20,248 nucleotides of DNA from a virus. Below the pieces are notes generated by a model. The model was given only the letters and a program-made list of their open reading frames with translations, did not search any database and was not told where the DNA came from. The position numbers were made by a program, and so were the translations under genes. Shown here piece by piece: positions 1 to 5,297 of this stretch. The stretch is from positions 1 through 20,248 of the IMG/VR virus record IMGVR_UViG_3300024261_000193. One strand, written 5' to 3'. Within the stretch, counting starts at the first letter, position 1; each line of letters opens with the position of its first letter.

Positions 1-168
1 TGGTGATAAGAGGGTTTTTAGTGTCGTATAAGGGGTGTTTTAGGCATCTAGGGGGTGTATGAGGGGTTGGAGAAAGACCCCTCAGAAGCCCGTTCAGAGG
101 CCCAAATTAGTTAAGTTGTTGTATTATAACGGGTTAGGGCCTAAATGCATATATGTGCACTTTTTCTC
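1..168. other. G-rich non-coding leader
   Basis: No credible ORF is seen here. The top strand carries GGGGTGT at 32-38 and 52-58 (20-bp offset) and a perfect 7-bp stem GAGGGGT/ACCCCTC (61-67 with 77-83, 9-nt loop). There is also a weak AGGCCC/GGGCCT pair (98-103 with 137-142). No T-run follows the stem, so it is not a clear intrinsic terminator. TGCA/GTGCAC palindromes at 146-160 lie just upstream of the -35 box at 169 and could be an operator; that is inference. Confidence 0.4.
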
Positions 169-197
169 TTGACTTATTGGTAAAACCTCTGTATAAT
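169..197 (+). promoter_or_regulatory. sigma70-type promoter for the leftward-end gene cluster
   Basis: A TTGACT -35 (169-174) is followed by a 17-bp spacer and a perfect TATAAT -10 (192-197). This is close to the bacterial housekeeping consensus. Transcription should start near 203-206, heading into the five small + strand genes that end at 1276. The -10 box contains the ATG at 196, so that ATG cannot be the translation start if the promoter is used. A host-polymerase (early) promoter is the natural reading. Confidence 0.75.
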
Positions 198-234
198 GGT
201 ATATATGATAGAGAATAACACATTGGAGATTGAA

Positions 235-393
235 ATGAAATTGAACGAAATTAACTATGCTTTGAAGGATATACAGGAAACCCTTGCTATATGGAGAGAT
301 GATAAGGAATGGAATGACCCTTATATAGTGAAGCTATATAGTGAGTTTGATAAATTGATTGTAATGAAACAGAAAATAATGGAGAAGCGATAA
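235..393 (+). CDS. small hypothetical phage protein (52 aa)
   Basis: I do not recognise this protein. It is a charged, probably mostly helical 52-residue protein beginning MKLNEINYALKD. The longer reading frame opens at 196, but that ATG lies inside the -10 box of the promoter at 169-197. The ATG at 235 has a GGAG Shine-Dalgarno at 225-228, so I place the start there. The in-frame ATG at 205 would be essentially leaderless. The stop overlaps the next start as TAATG, so the two genes are probably translationally coupled. The protein is first in a five-gene early-type cluster; its function is unknown. Confidence 0.6.
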   Translation: MKLNEINYALKDIQETLAIWRDDKEWNDPYIVKLYSEFDKLIVMKQKIMEKR

Positions 394-608
394 TGATAGA
401 GATTAGTGGAGAAAAAGAAATGTTCGGTATGACAGTAGATCAACTCAGAGCTACTTATATTGATGGTAAAAATACTTTTGATATCTTAGCATTAGTGCAG
501 AGAATGGTTAATAATGTTGCAAATGATTCAGTAAATAAGGCTAAATTATGTAATATAATCAACTACCTTGTACAACATTGTAAAGAAGAAAACAGGAGGG
601 CTTGGTAA
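393..608 (+). CDS. small hypothetical phage protein (71 aa)
   Basis: The protein is unrecognised: 71 residues, predicted helical, with no signal peptide, membrane segment or metal motif beyond two scattered cysteines. The start ATG shares its A with the TAA of the preceding gene. GGAG at 382-385 is a suitable ribosome binding site. The stop overlaps the next ATG (TAATG at 606-610). Its position just behind a sigma70-type promoter suggests an early-expressed accessory protein, which is inference from context only. Confidence 0.6.
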   Translation: MIEISGEKEMFGMTVDQLRATYIDGKNTFDILALVQRMVNNVANDSVNKAKLCNIINYLVQHCKEENRRAW

Positions 609-784
609 TGAATAGACCAACACACTATAACAGTCGAACAAGATTTTTAGAGATGGTTTTAGAAGGAATTATCACTAAAGAACGTGCAATTATTATGATG
701 CTTAATTGGATGGATCACGATGATATAGACTATATGTTGGAAAAACATTGTTTGAAAGAAATTGCTGAAGGAGATATACTATAA
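608..784 (+). CDS. small phage protein, paralogue A (58 aa)
   Basis: Function is unknown. The start is the ATG at 608 (MNRPTHYN), with AGGAGGG at 594-600 as a strong ribosome binding site. A longer frame begins at a TTG at 602, which is less likely. Residues 8 to the end align with almost the whole next gene without visible gaps: shared features are R..R.LEMV.EG.I, then LNWM..DD.D.ML and LKEIA. The two genes are therefore a tandem duplication. The pattern suggests a compact helical protein with a helix-turn-helix-like layout, but I see no firm DNA-binding motif. The stop overlaps the next ATG (TAATG). Confidence 0.65.
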   Translation: MNRPTHYNSRTRFLEMVLEGIITKERAIIMMLNWMDHDDIDYMLEKHCLKEIAEGDIL

Positions 785-945
785 TGAATAATTATGATGC
801 GAGAGATAGAGTTTTAGAAATGGTTGAAGAGGGATATATTAGTGCAGATCAGGCATTATTGATGTGTCTTAATTGGATGAGTCAAGATGATGTTGACGGT
901 ATGTTGGAAGCTAATGAATTGAAGGAGATTGCTGATAATGAATAA
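784..945 (+). CDS. small phage protein, paralogue B (53 aa)
   Basis: This short gene begins at the ATG sharing an A with the TAA of the preceding gene and ends with TAA at 943-945. Its 53-residue product (MNNYDARDRVLEMV...) is clearly homologous to the 58-aa product just upstream. They share LEMV.EG, LNWM, DD.D.ML and LKEIA at equivalent positions. The next gene starts at 938, so the 3' end overlaps that gene by 8 nt; its AAGGAG (923-927) serves as the next ribosome binding site. Function is unknown. Conservation between the copies shows that both frames are real coding sequence. Confidence 0.65.
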   Translation: MNNYDARDRVLEMVEEGYISADQALLMCLNWMSQDDVDGMLEANELKEIADNE

Positions 946-1276
946 CGACATGATTAAAGGATTGGATAAATTGAGTGCTAAGATTAATGCTGATTATTGT
1001 AAGTTTGTTGCTAATACCACTACCCTTGTGGATTATAATGACCAAAAGGATCGTATTAGGAAGTTTAATAGTCAGCTTCAGTTTAAGATAGGAAAGAAAT
1101 ATATCAAGTTTACCACTGGACGTTCAGTATGGGGATTTGTGATGCTTCAAGACGATGACAAATTTATGAAGGGCGACATATTGAAACCAGCGGGTTTCTC
1201 TACTCCAGCTCGTAACTTTGCTCGTGGTAATATACTTAATGGTCAATTCGGAAGCATTCAATGGATGGGTGCTTGA
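938..1276 (+). CDS. conserved T4-like phage hypothetical protein (112 aa)
   Basis: The start is the ATG at 938 (MNNDMIKGLDKLSAKINADYC), with GGAG at 924-927. An upstream in-frame TTG at 929 is less likely. From memory, this resembles a family of short conserved proteins in marine T4-like phages with an N-terminal helix (LxKLAxKINADYCK), a middle block GKKYIKxTTxxSVWGFV, and a C-terminal block with NFARGN and a terminal GA. The function of that family is not known to me. It is the last gene of the + strand cluster; the structured convergent intergenic region follows. Confidence 0.7.
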   Translation: MNNDMIKGLDKLSAKINADYCKFVANTTTLVDYNDQKDRIRKFNSQLQFKIGKKYIKFTTGRSVWGFVMLQDDDKFMKGDILKPAGFSTPARNFARGNILNGQFGSIQWMGA

Positions 1277-1286
1277 TAACAAATAA

Positions 1287-1385
1287 CCCTGTCAGCTACC
1301 TCCTTTATACCTCTTTATGATGAGGGATTTAACGGTGATTATGACTTGCTGATCAACAGGGTATTCATGTTTGGGTCATAATCAC
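1287..1385. repeat. structured inverted repeats between convergent genes
   Basis: The region 1277-1450 separates a + gene ending at 1276 from a - gene ending at 1451. It contains a perfect 11-bp inverted repeat GTGATTATGAC/GTCATAATCAC (1335-1345 and 1375-1385, 29-nt spacer). CCCTGTCAGC (1287-1296) can also pair with GCTGA + CAGGG (1348-1352, 1357-1361), leaving a 4-nt bulge. The second partner lies in the loop of the first hairpin, so the two pairings would form a pseudoknot or alternate. On the - strand the outer stem is followed by TTATTTGTTAT. A bidirectional terminator is the simplest role; no classical T-run is present. Confidence 0.45.
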
Positions 1386-1450
1386 AATAATCATAGTGCC
1401 TATGAGATGGGTTTATGGTGATTCTGTTCAGTATCAAGAATTGCAAAATC

Positions 1451-1807
1451 TCACTTCCCCCCTAACATATCAGACATACCCCCCATTATATCCATTAAAT
1501 TACGCATTCTGTCTGTCACTATCTTCAATATGGGGATTACAGCTTGGGGACGATATTTAATGAGTTCCCTATAGTTTTCCCTTGTTACCATACCTAATGC
1601 TACCGCCGTCTTTGCAGTACAAGTAGCAGTCCTTGGACGTTGATCTACTAATGCTATCTCACCAAATATAGAGTTTTCTTTTAATAGTGCTATTGACTTT
1701 CCTTTTTTAGTGACCTCTATTACTCCCGATAGTATGATATATGCTTCGTCCGTTTCTTCACCTTCCCTCACTATAACATCACCAGGCTTCTTGTGTATAG
1801 TTTTCAT
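1451..1807 (-). CDS. stand-alone cyclic-nucleotide-binding domain protein
   Basis: The 118-residue protein is a single cNMP-binding (CRP/PKA-R type) beta-roll. Residues 8-45 carry the beta-strands with the typical G..I..EG...D..Y.I.SG pattern. Residues 48-62 (F-G-E-I-A-L-V-D-Q-R-P-R-T-A-T) form a phosphate-binding cassette, with Glu50 and Arg59 at the positions that contact ribose and cyclic phosphate in the family. The C-terminal helix (about 75-105) is present, but there is no helix-turn-helix or kinase domain. It is therefore a sensor or binder module, not a transcription factor. The tail MGGMSDMLGGK is Met/Gly-rich. It is the last gene of the long - strand run, 3 nt after the Cys-rich gene. 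Ligand and partner are unknown. Confidence 0.85.
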   Translation of the reverse strand: MKTIHKKPGDVIVREGEETDEAYIILSGVIEVTKKGKSIALLKENSIFGEIALVDQRPRTATCTAKTAVALGMVTRENYRELIKYRPQAVIPILKIVTDRMRNLMDIMGGMSDMLGGK

Positions 1808-1810
1808 AGG

Positions 1811-2140
1811 TTAGTCCTCGAATTTTGCTCCTGCCCTCCATTGGTAACATGACCAGTATCTTGCTTTGTACTTAGGGCCTGGGTTGTCACACTTATGTCT
1901 TGCACGAAAGGATTTTCTACGTTCTGGACTATCTCGTTTTATTGACATATTAGGGTCGCCAAATCCTAACTTGATTATATTACCCTTTTCGTTTTTAACG
2001 TATACATAAAACTTCTTTTTACCATCTGTTGCACGCTTAGGGTCATTCAGTGTTACCTCTTTGCCCTGATATTGTGCTTCGGATAGTGTGTGGTCATAAC
2101 ATTCATCACAACATTTTTCCTTTCCCTCACCTATAGGCAC
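1811..2140 (-). CDS. Cys-rich conserved phage protein, start codon uncertain
   Basis: The shortest supportable frame uses GTG at 2140 and gives 109 residues, but no ribosome binding site precedes it. In the same frame, codons 2141-2227 encode a segment with D-P-C-W-D-G-Y and V-P-N-C-V-P that I recall as a recurring N-terminal motif of structural or scaffold proteins in marine phages. That extension has no ATG, GTG or TTG before the in-frame TAA at 2228-2230. An ATG at 2209-2211 lies in another frame, one base out. The C-terminal half (KKFYVYVKN...GFGDPNM...SFRARHKCDNPGP...YWSC) matches a remembered conserved phage domain. Either the gene has lost its start or frame by one base, or it uses unusual initiation. 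Function is unknown. Confidence 0.6.
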   Translation of the reverse strand: MPIGEGKEKCCDECYDHTLSEAQYQGKEVTLNDPKRATDGKKKFYVYVKNEKGNIIKLGFGDPNMSIKRDSPERRKSFRARHKCDNPGPKYKARYWSCYQWRAGAKFED

Positions 2141-2234
2141 ACAGTTGGGTACTTTTTTGCCGTCTTTCTTTTTCCAACCTACTTGTTTGTAGCCGTCCCA
2201 GCAAGGGTCATTATCGTTCTTTTTCCTTTAAAGT

Positions 2235-2951
2235 TTAAATCGGATCAGCATGTATTAATTCGTGGATATATTGATAAACATCTAAAACAGCATCCATATC
2301 ATCACCCTGACGAAATAAATCCTTATCTAAAGAACAACCGTCTTTGTCCCACAATCTGCAGCCATCAGGTTCTATAGAGTCCGCTAACATAATGTTTCCA
2401 TCTTCATCTATACCGAATTCGTACTTAGCGTCCACTAGTGTTAGTTCGTAGTTTTTCCAATAATCCGTCATTTTTTGATGGATTATATGAGCTTGTTTCT
2501 TTATTTCGGATAATTGTGAGGCAGTACACCACTCCATTTCCAGTATTACATCATCACGGACTAGAGGATCTTTAAGTGCATCGTCTTTATAAAAGAGTTC
2601 TATTAGTGGAGTTTTAAATGTGTGGCCTTTACGGAGATTATATCGTTTGCAAATAGAGCCTGCAGCGATATTACGGACGATTACTTCTATTGGGAGGATG
2701 TGGAGTTTCTTTACTAGTTGTTCATTTGTTTGCGGTGATGAGATGTAGTGTGTATGAACACCCCTCTGTTTCTCCAAGTACTCAAAGATTTTCTTGGATA
2801 TAGTGCAGTTGAGTTTACCTTTGTTATTCATGGTGTCTTTCTTCTCACCATCACCAGCTGTGATATCATCCTTAAAATGCATTAAGGATACAGTTTTATC
2901 ATCAGTTTCATATAATATCTTAGCTTTTCCCTCGTACATTCTTTCGTTCAT
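2235..2951 (-). CDS. purC: SAICAR synthetase (phage PurC)
   Basis: The enzyme ligates aspartate to CAIR using ATP, giving SAICAR in de novo purine synthesis (EC 6.3.2.6). The 238-aa length is that of bacterial PurC. Hallmarks are N-terminal YEGKAK (6-11), IEVIVRNIAAGS (88-99), TLVDAKYEFG (171-180) and the aspartate/nucleotide loop D-S-I-E-P-D-G-C-R-L-W-D (191-202), followed by DKDLFRQ. In most PurC proteins the loop reads DE[IF]SPD; here Glu and Ser appear exchanged, worth checking for activity. The start overlaps the preceding zinc-ribbon gene by 32 nt; GAGGTGA lies upstream. purM is about 1.2 kb earlier on the same strand, so two steps of the pathway are phage-encoded. Confidence 0.95.
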   Translation of the reverse strand: MNERMYEGKAKILYETDDKTVSLMHFKDDITAGDGEKKDTMNNKGKLNCTISKKIFEYLEKQRGVHTHYISSPQTNEQLVKKLHILPIEVIVRNIAAGSICKRYNLRKGHTFKTPLIELFYKDDALKDPLVRDDVILEMEWCTASQLSEIKKQAHIIHQKMTDYWKNYELTLVDAKYEFGIDEDGNIMLADSIEPDGCRLWDKDGCSLDKDLFRQGDDMDAVLDVYQYIHELIHADPI

Positions 2952-3108
2952 TATGATTCACCTCGCTATTTAAATTATTAATTATTACTAAAATACCCTT
3001 TCTACATTTATTACAAATACCCCACTCCTTATGATGCCAAATACTCAATAGGTGTGAAGATTGATATCCACATTTATTGTTATTGCACAAGAAAGAAAAT
3101 AGTTTCAT
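2920..3108 (-). CDS. small zinc-ribbon-like protein (62 aa)
   Basis: The chosen start is the ATG at 3108 (MKLFSFLC), which shares its A with the TAA of the preceding 55-aa gene and has GAGGG upstream. The sequence has a C-x4-C pair (CNNNKC, residues 8-13) and a C-x2-C pair (CNKC, about 36-39) about 22 residues apart, typical of a zinc ribbon. Histidines lie between the pairs. The C-terminus is basic. The last 32 nt overlap purC. Function is unknown; it may bind nucleic acid or protein. Confidence 0.55.
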   Translation of the reverse strand: MKLFSFLCNNNKCGYQSSHLLSIWHHKEWGICNKCRKGILVIINNLNSEVNHNERKNVRGKS

Positions 3109-3275
3109 TAAATTTCCCTCACTATATGAGTGCAACAGTCAATAGTACTCCATGACCAAGATTGGAAATTATTAGGTTTTTGTTTCATATCACCTAGTTT
3201 TAACAGTAACATGATTATTGCACCCAATAAACAAGTCAAAAAAAACCAATCACCAAAAGAGTTTCCTCTTTTCAT
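3108..3275 (-). CDS. small single-pass membrane protein (55 aa)
   Basis: The ORF starts at ATG 3275 with AAGGA upstream and ends with TAA at 3108-3110, overlapping the next ATG as TAATG. Residues 9-27 (DWFFLTCLLGAIIMLLLKL) form one hydrophobic segment after a short basic N-terminus (MKRGNS). The remainder is polar, with two adjacent cysteines. I do not recognise it. Tight coupling on both sides supports coding. It sits in a cluster of small membrane ORFs; a lysis role (holin or spanin-like) is possible but unproven. Confidence 0.5.
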   Translation of the reverse strand: MKRGNSFGDWFFLTCLLGAIIMLLLKLGDMKQKPNNFQSWSWSTIDCCTHIVREI

Positions 3276-3287
3276 GGTTCTTGTTCC

Positions 3288-3359
3288 TTATTTAGAATGT
3301 GTGATATATATGATTATTACACCATATATAAGCCATAACCCAATGACCATATTGGTCAT
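3288..3359 (-). CDS. possible 23-aa membrane peptide
   Basis: This tiny ORF begins at the ATG overlapping the TGA of the preceding 70-aa gene (ATGA at 3356-3359) and ends 12 nt before the next ATG. The product, MTNMVIGLWLIYGVIIIYITHSK, is one hydrophobic helix ending in a basic residue. Stop-start coupling and the match of its length to the gap are the only support. It could also be chance. Confidence 0.3.
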   Translation of the reverse strand: MTNMVIGLWLIYGVIIIYITHSK

Positions 3360-3568
3360 TTCTTAGTCTTTCTTTTTGTAACCTTTTTCTTGACTACCTT
3401 TTTCTTGACTTTTTTGGGTAATACTTTCTTAGTCCTTCTTCGTGTTTTCTTTTTAACAGATTTAGGTGATTTTCCATATATTCCACCATCAATATCTGTT
3501 TCATCACATTTCTTTGGAATAACAATATACAATGCAGTAACAGCAAGGATGATTATTAAATATTCCAT
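3356..3568 (-). CDS. membrane-anchored Lys/Arg-rich protein (70 aa)
   Basis: The protein has an N-terminal hydrophobic helix (residues 2-18, EYLIIILAVTALYIVIP), a short acidic linker (CDETDID) and then about 35 residues made largely of Lys, Arg, Val and Thr (residues 36-70), resembling a histone H1-type tail. AGAGAG lies upstream of the ATG. The TGA stop overlaps a 23-aa ORF (ATGA). The highly basic tail would face the cytoplasm (positive-inside rule) or bind nucleic acid or phospholipid. I do not recognise a family. Low-complexity tail and TM anchor together are unusual. Confidence 0.6.
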   Translation of the reverse strand: MEYLIIILAVTALYIVIPKKCDETDIDGGIYGKSPKSVKKKTRRRTKKVLPKKVKKKVVKKKVTKRKTKK

Positions 3569-3712
3569 CTATATCTCTCTTTTATGTTTCTTTATCATTT
3601 CTTTTGCTCTATTTAGCTGTTCTGATGTCATCTTTGACTCCAAATATAGTAAATTTGCTTTTGATCTTGGGTCTTTAGATAAAGATAACCAGTAGTATGC
3701 TAAAATGTACAT
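3569..3712 (-). CDS. C-terminal Sel1-repeat fragment (47 aa)
   Basis: The ORF starts at ATG 3712 with GAGGG 8-12 nt upstream and stops at TAG 3569-3571, two bases before the next ATG. Its product (MYILAYYWLSLSKDP..., then MTSEQLNRAKEMIKK) matches the end of a Sel1-like repeat protein (A-Y-x-W-L-x-L-A... and a terminal MTxEQ...A helix). The preceding repeat half lies upstream in the same frame, separated by one TGA (3734-3736). It may be expressed as a stand-alone fragment, by readthrough, or not at all. Confidence 0.5.
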   Translation of the reverse strand: MYILAYYWLSLSKDPRSKANLLYLESKMTSEQLNRAKEMIKKHKREI

Positions 3713-3867
3713 CGGTTTGCCCTCGTTTGAAAGTCATGACAAATACATTATTCCTAAGTTGTATTTTTTTCTATCACTAGGGTATTGTGAAGCTTCAAAC
3801 CAATATTTAGTTGTTATGTTACTATATTTATATGTTTTAGTATCTCTAGCTCGTCATTTATGTCCAT
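3569..3867 (-). pseudogene. disrupted Sel1-like repeat gene
   Basis: Three pieces together make a plausible small Sel1-repeat protein. ATG 3867 gives MDINDELEILKHINIVT then TAA. A second frame (shifted) gives TKYWFEASQYPSDRKKY then NLGIMYLS and TGA at 3734-3736. After that TGA the same frame continues LSNEGKPMYILAYYWLSLS to TAG at 3569. The middle piece has the Sel1 signature W-F-x-A-x...Y-N-L-G-x-M-Y but no start codon of its own. So an intact frame would need one frameshift and one stop corrected. The middle and last pieces are also in frame with the upstream 99-aa gene, beyond its TGA. Decay, sequencing error, or recoding remain possible. Confidence 0.5.
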
Positions 3868-4153
3868 CAATATATTCCAGTTTTGTCTCTAATCTCACTA
3901 TATCTTGATGTATCTCACTAATCTCCTTATTTAATGATGCCCTAGAACTAGCTGATGTTGGTGATTGGATTATAGTGCCATCTGGTGAAATTAGTCTGGA
4001 TAGTAGCAGTCTATGCTCCACTATCTCTTTGTGCATTTCTTCTATATTAGAATACGCGAATGACATTAGTGTGCTTAATCCCGATAATGCAACTCCTAGA
4101 ATTATTGGCACTAGGTTATCTAACTTTATCATTTTGCTCATATCTTTAATCAT
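3854..4153 (-). CDS. single-pass membrane protein with coiled coil (99 aa)
   Basis: The ATG shares its A with the purM TAA (TAATG at 4151-4155), with GGGGA just upstream. Residues 13-34 form one transmembrane helix (LVPIILGVALSGLSTLMSFAY). Residues 35-55 and 73-95 are heptad-like charged helices predicted to form a coiled coil, separated by a Ser/Thr-rich linker. This layout (N-terminal anchor, soluble coiled coil) is common among phage lysis-cluster and tail-associated small proteins; I cannot name a family. The stop TGA (3854-3856) is followed in frame by Sel1-repeat sequence. Confidence 0.65.
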   Translation of the reverse strand: MIKDMSKMIKLDNLVPIILGVALSGLSTLMSFAYSNIEEMHKEIVEHRLLLSRLISPDGTIIQSPTSASSRASLNKEISEIHQDIVRLETKLEYIDGHK

Positions 4154-5145
4154 TAATTATCCCCTAGTTTATATTCTTCACACACTTCCTTTTCCTTAAA
4201 CACATACGGGTCTGCGTCACCGAAATATATATCTTGTCCATTTACTACTACATTAGGTCTATCGTTTTCTACCACTTTACCAATAACCTTTGGATTAGAT
4301 ACCATTGCATCTAGTGCTTTATCAGAATCCTCTGGCCTCACTATCACCATAAGACCTATGCCACAATTAAATGTTGTGTATAGTTCTTGATGAGTGAATT
4401 TTGTTTCTAGTAATTCCCATGTCCTATTAGAAGATTCGTTATATATCTCATACTGGACATTCTTGGGGATTCGTTCAAGATTCCTAAATCCACCACCAGT
4501 TATATTAGCAATAGCACTAACATTTTTAACTCTTGCTAATAGTGTCATTATATCTTTATTGTATATCTTAGTAGCTGTGAGGGTTTCTGGTAAAATCAGT
4601 TCTGGTATTCTCTCACTAATAGCAGTCCAACCATTTGCATGGACACCACTAGATTCTAATCCAATAATCACATCACCCGGCTCTACTCTAGTACCGTCAA
4701 TGAGTCTATCCTTTTGGACAGTACCCATTATAGAGCCAGAGATATGGAAATTAGTTTGTTGGAGTATTTCAGTCTCACCACCAGATAATAGTGTGAATGA
4801 TTTTTTACAATACTCTAAAATACCCTCTATTACTTGAGGGATTATATATGCATCACTATCTGTTGATGTGATATGATTCTGAAATGATATCGGATTAGCA
4901 CCAACACATAGGATGTCGTTGAAATTCATGGCAAAACAATCACGTCCAATGTCACTATACATCTTATATTTGATAAGATGTTTTATCTTTGATCCTACTC
5001 CATCTGTACAATGGGCAATATAGTTCTGATTTGTGTCAATCACACTAGCGAAATAGTTAGGTGTTCCAACAGTTTTCACTAGTGTATTGTGAAGATTTGA
5101 TTTTTCTATTACATCAATCACACCACTTGTTACATAATCAAGCAT
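4153..5145 (-). CDS. purM: AIR synthetase (phage PurM)
   Basis: Phosphoribosylformylglycinamidine cyclo-ligase (EC 6.3.3.1) closes the imidazole ring of FGAM to AIR using ATP. At 330 residues it is near bacterial length. Recognisable blocks are TDGVGSK (47-53), GRDCFAMNFNDILCVGANP (67-85, ATP/phosphate-binding dimer core), GGETE (122-126), PGDVIIGLESSGVHANGW (156-173), NITGGGFRNLERIP in the middle, and NCGIGLMVIV near the C-terminus. It starts 4 nt after a 44-aa ORF, with GGAG upstream, and its stop overlaps the next start. Such purine genes are known auxiliary metabolic genes of cyanophage and related marine T4-like phages. Here the gene sits inside a tail-gene run, so late expression is possible. 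Confidence 0.95.
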   Translation of the reverse strand: MLDYVTSGVIDVIEKSNLHNTLVKTVGTPNYFASVIDTNQNYIAHCTDGVGSKIKHLIKYKMYSDIGRDCFAMNFNDILCVGANPISFQNHITSTDSDAYIIPQVIEGILEYCKKSFTLLSGGETEILQQTNFHISGSIMGTVQKDRLIDGTRVEPGDVIIGLESSGVHANGWTAISERIPELILPETLTATKIYNKDIMTLLARVKNVSAIANITGGGFRNLERIPKNVQYEIYNESSNRTWELLETKFTHQELYTTFNCGIGLMVIVRPEDSDKALDAMVSNPKVIGKVVENDRPNVVVNGQDIYFGDADPYVFKEKEVCEEYKLGDN

Positions 5146-5148
5146 AAA

Positions 5149-5283
5149 TTAAAATCTCCATATAAATATAATAAAACAACCAAAGCCAAATAAGTTTGTT
5201 GGGTCTTCGGTTGGTATTCTCTGTTGAACGTCAACTTCCAACTCTGGTATCATCCATTCATAGCTTGTTTCCTTCTTACCCAT
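5149..5283 (-). CDS. small ORF filling the purM-thioredoxin gap (44 aa)
   Basis: The ORF starts at ATG 5283, with GAAAGAAG upstream, 15 nt after the thioredoxin stop, and ends with TAA 3 nt before the purM start. The product has a polar N-terminal half (MGKKETSYEWMIPELEVD) and a hydrophobic, aromatic C-terminus (LFGFGCFIIFIWRF) that could insert in a membrane. I do not recognise it. Exact fit in the gap supports it; short length keeps confidence low. Confidence 0.4.
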   Translation of the reverse strand: MGKKETSYEWMIPELEVDVQQRIPTEDPTNLFGFGCFIIFIWRF

Positions 5284-5297
5284 GCTTCTTTCAACCC

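Noticed and set aside
3390-3695. 101-aa hydrophobic ORF on the + strand
   Set aside because: Antisense to the Lys/Arg-rich 70-aa gene and the Sel1 fragment; Phe/Leu richness reflects AAA/AAG codons opposite.
3825-3832. TATAAATA on the - strand upstream of the 47-aa Sel1 fragment
   Set aside because: It lies in the broken Sel1 gene about 115 nt before the possible start; suggestive but unsupported.
3569-4153. TGA read as tryptophan (alternative code)
   Set aside because: Confident genes such as purM, purC, gp32 and gp5-like use TGG for Trp and contain no internal TGA, and TGA ends several genes. Recoding is not general.
4394-4837. 147-aa ORF on the + strand
   Set aside because: It is an antisense shadow of purM, with hydrophobic low-information sequence.
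5161-5168. TATAAATA on the + strand
   Set aside because: No + strand gene follows; surrounding genes are all on the - strand. Chance in AT-rich DNA.
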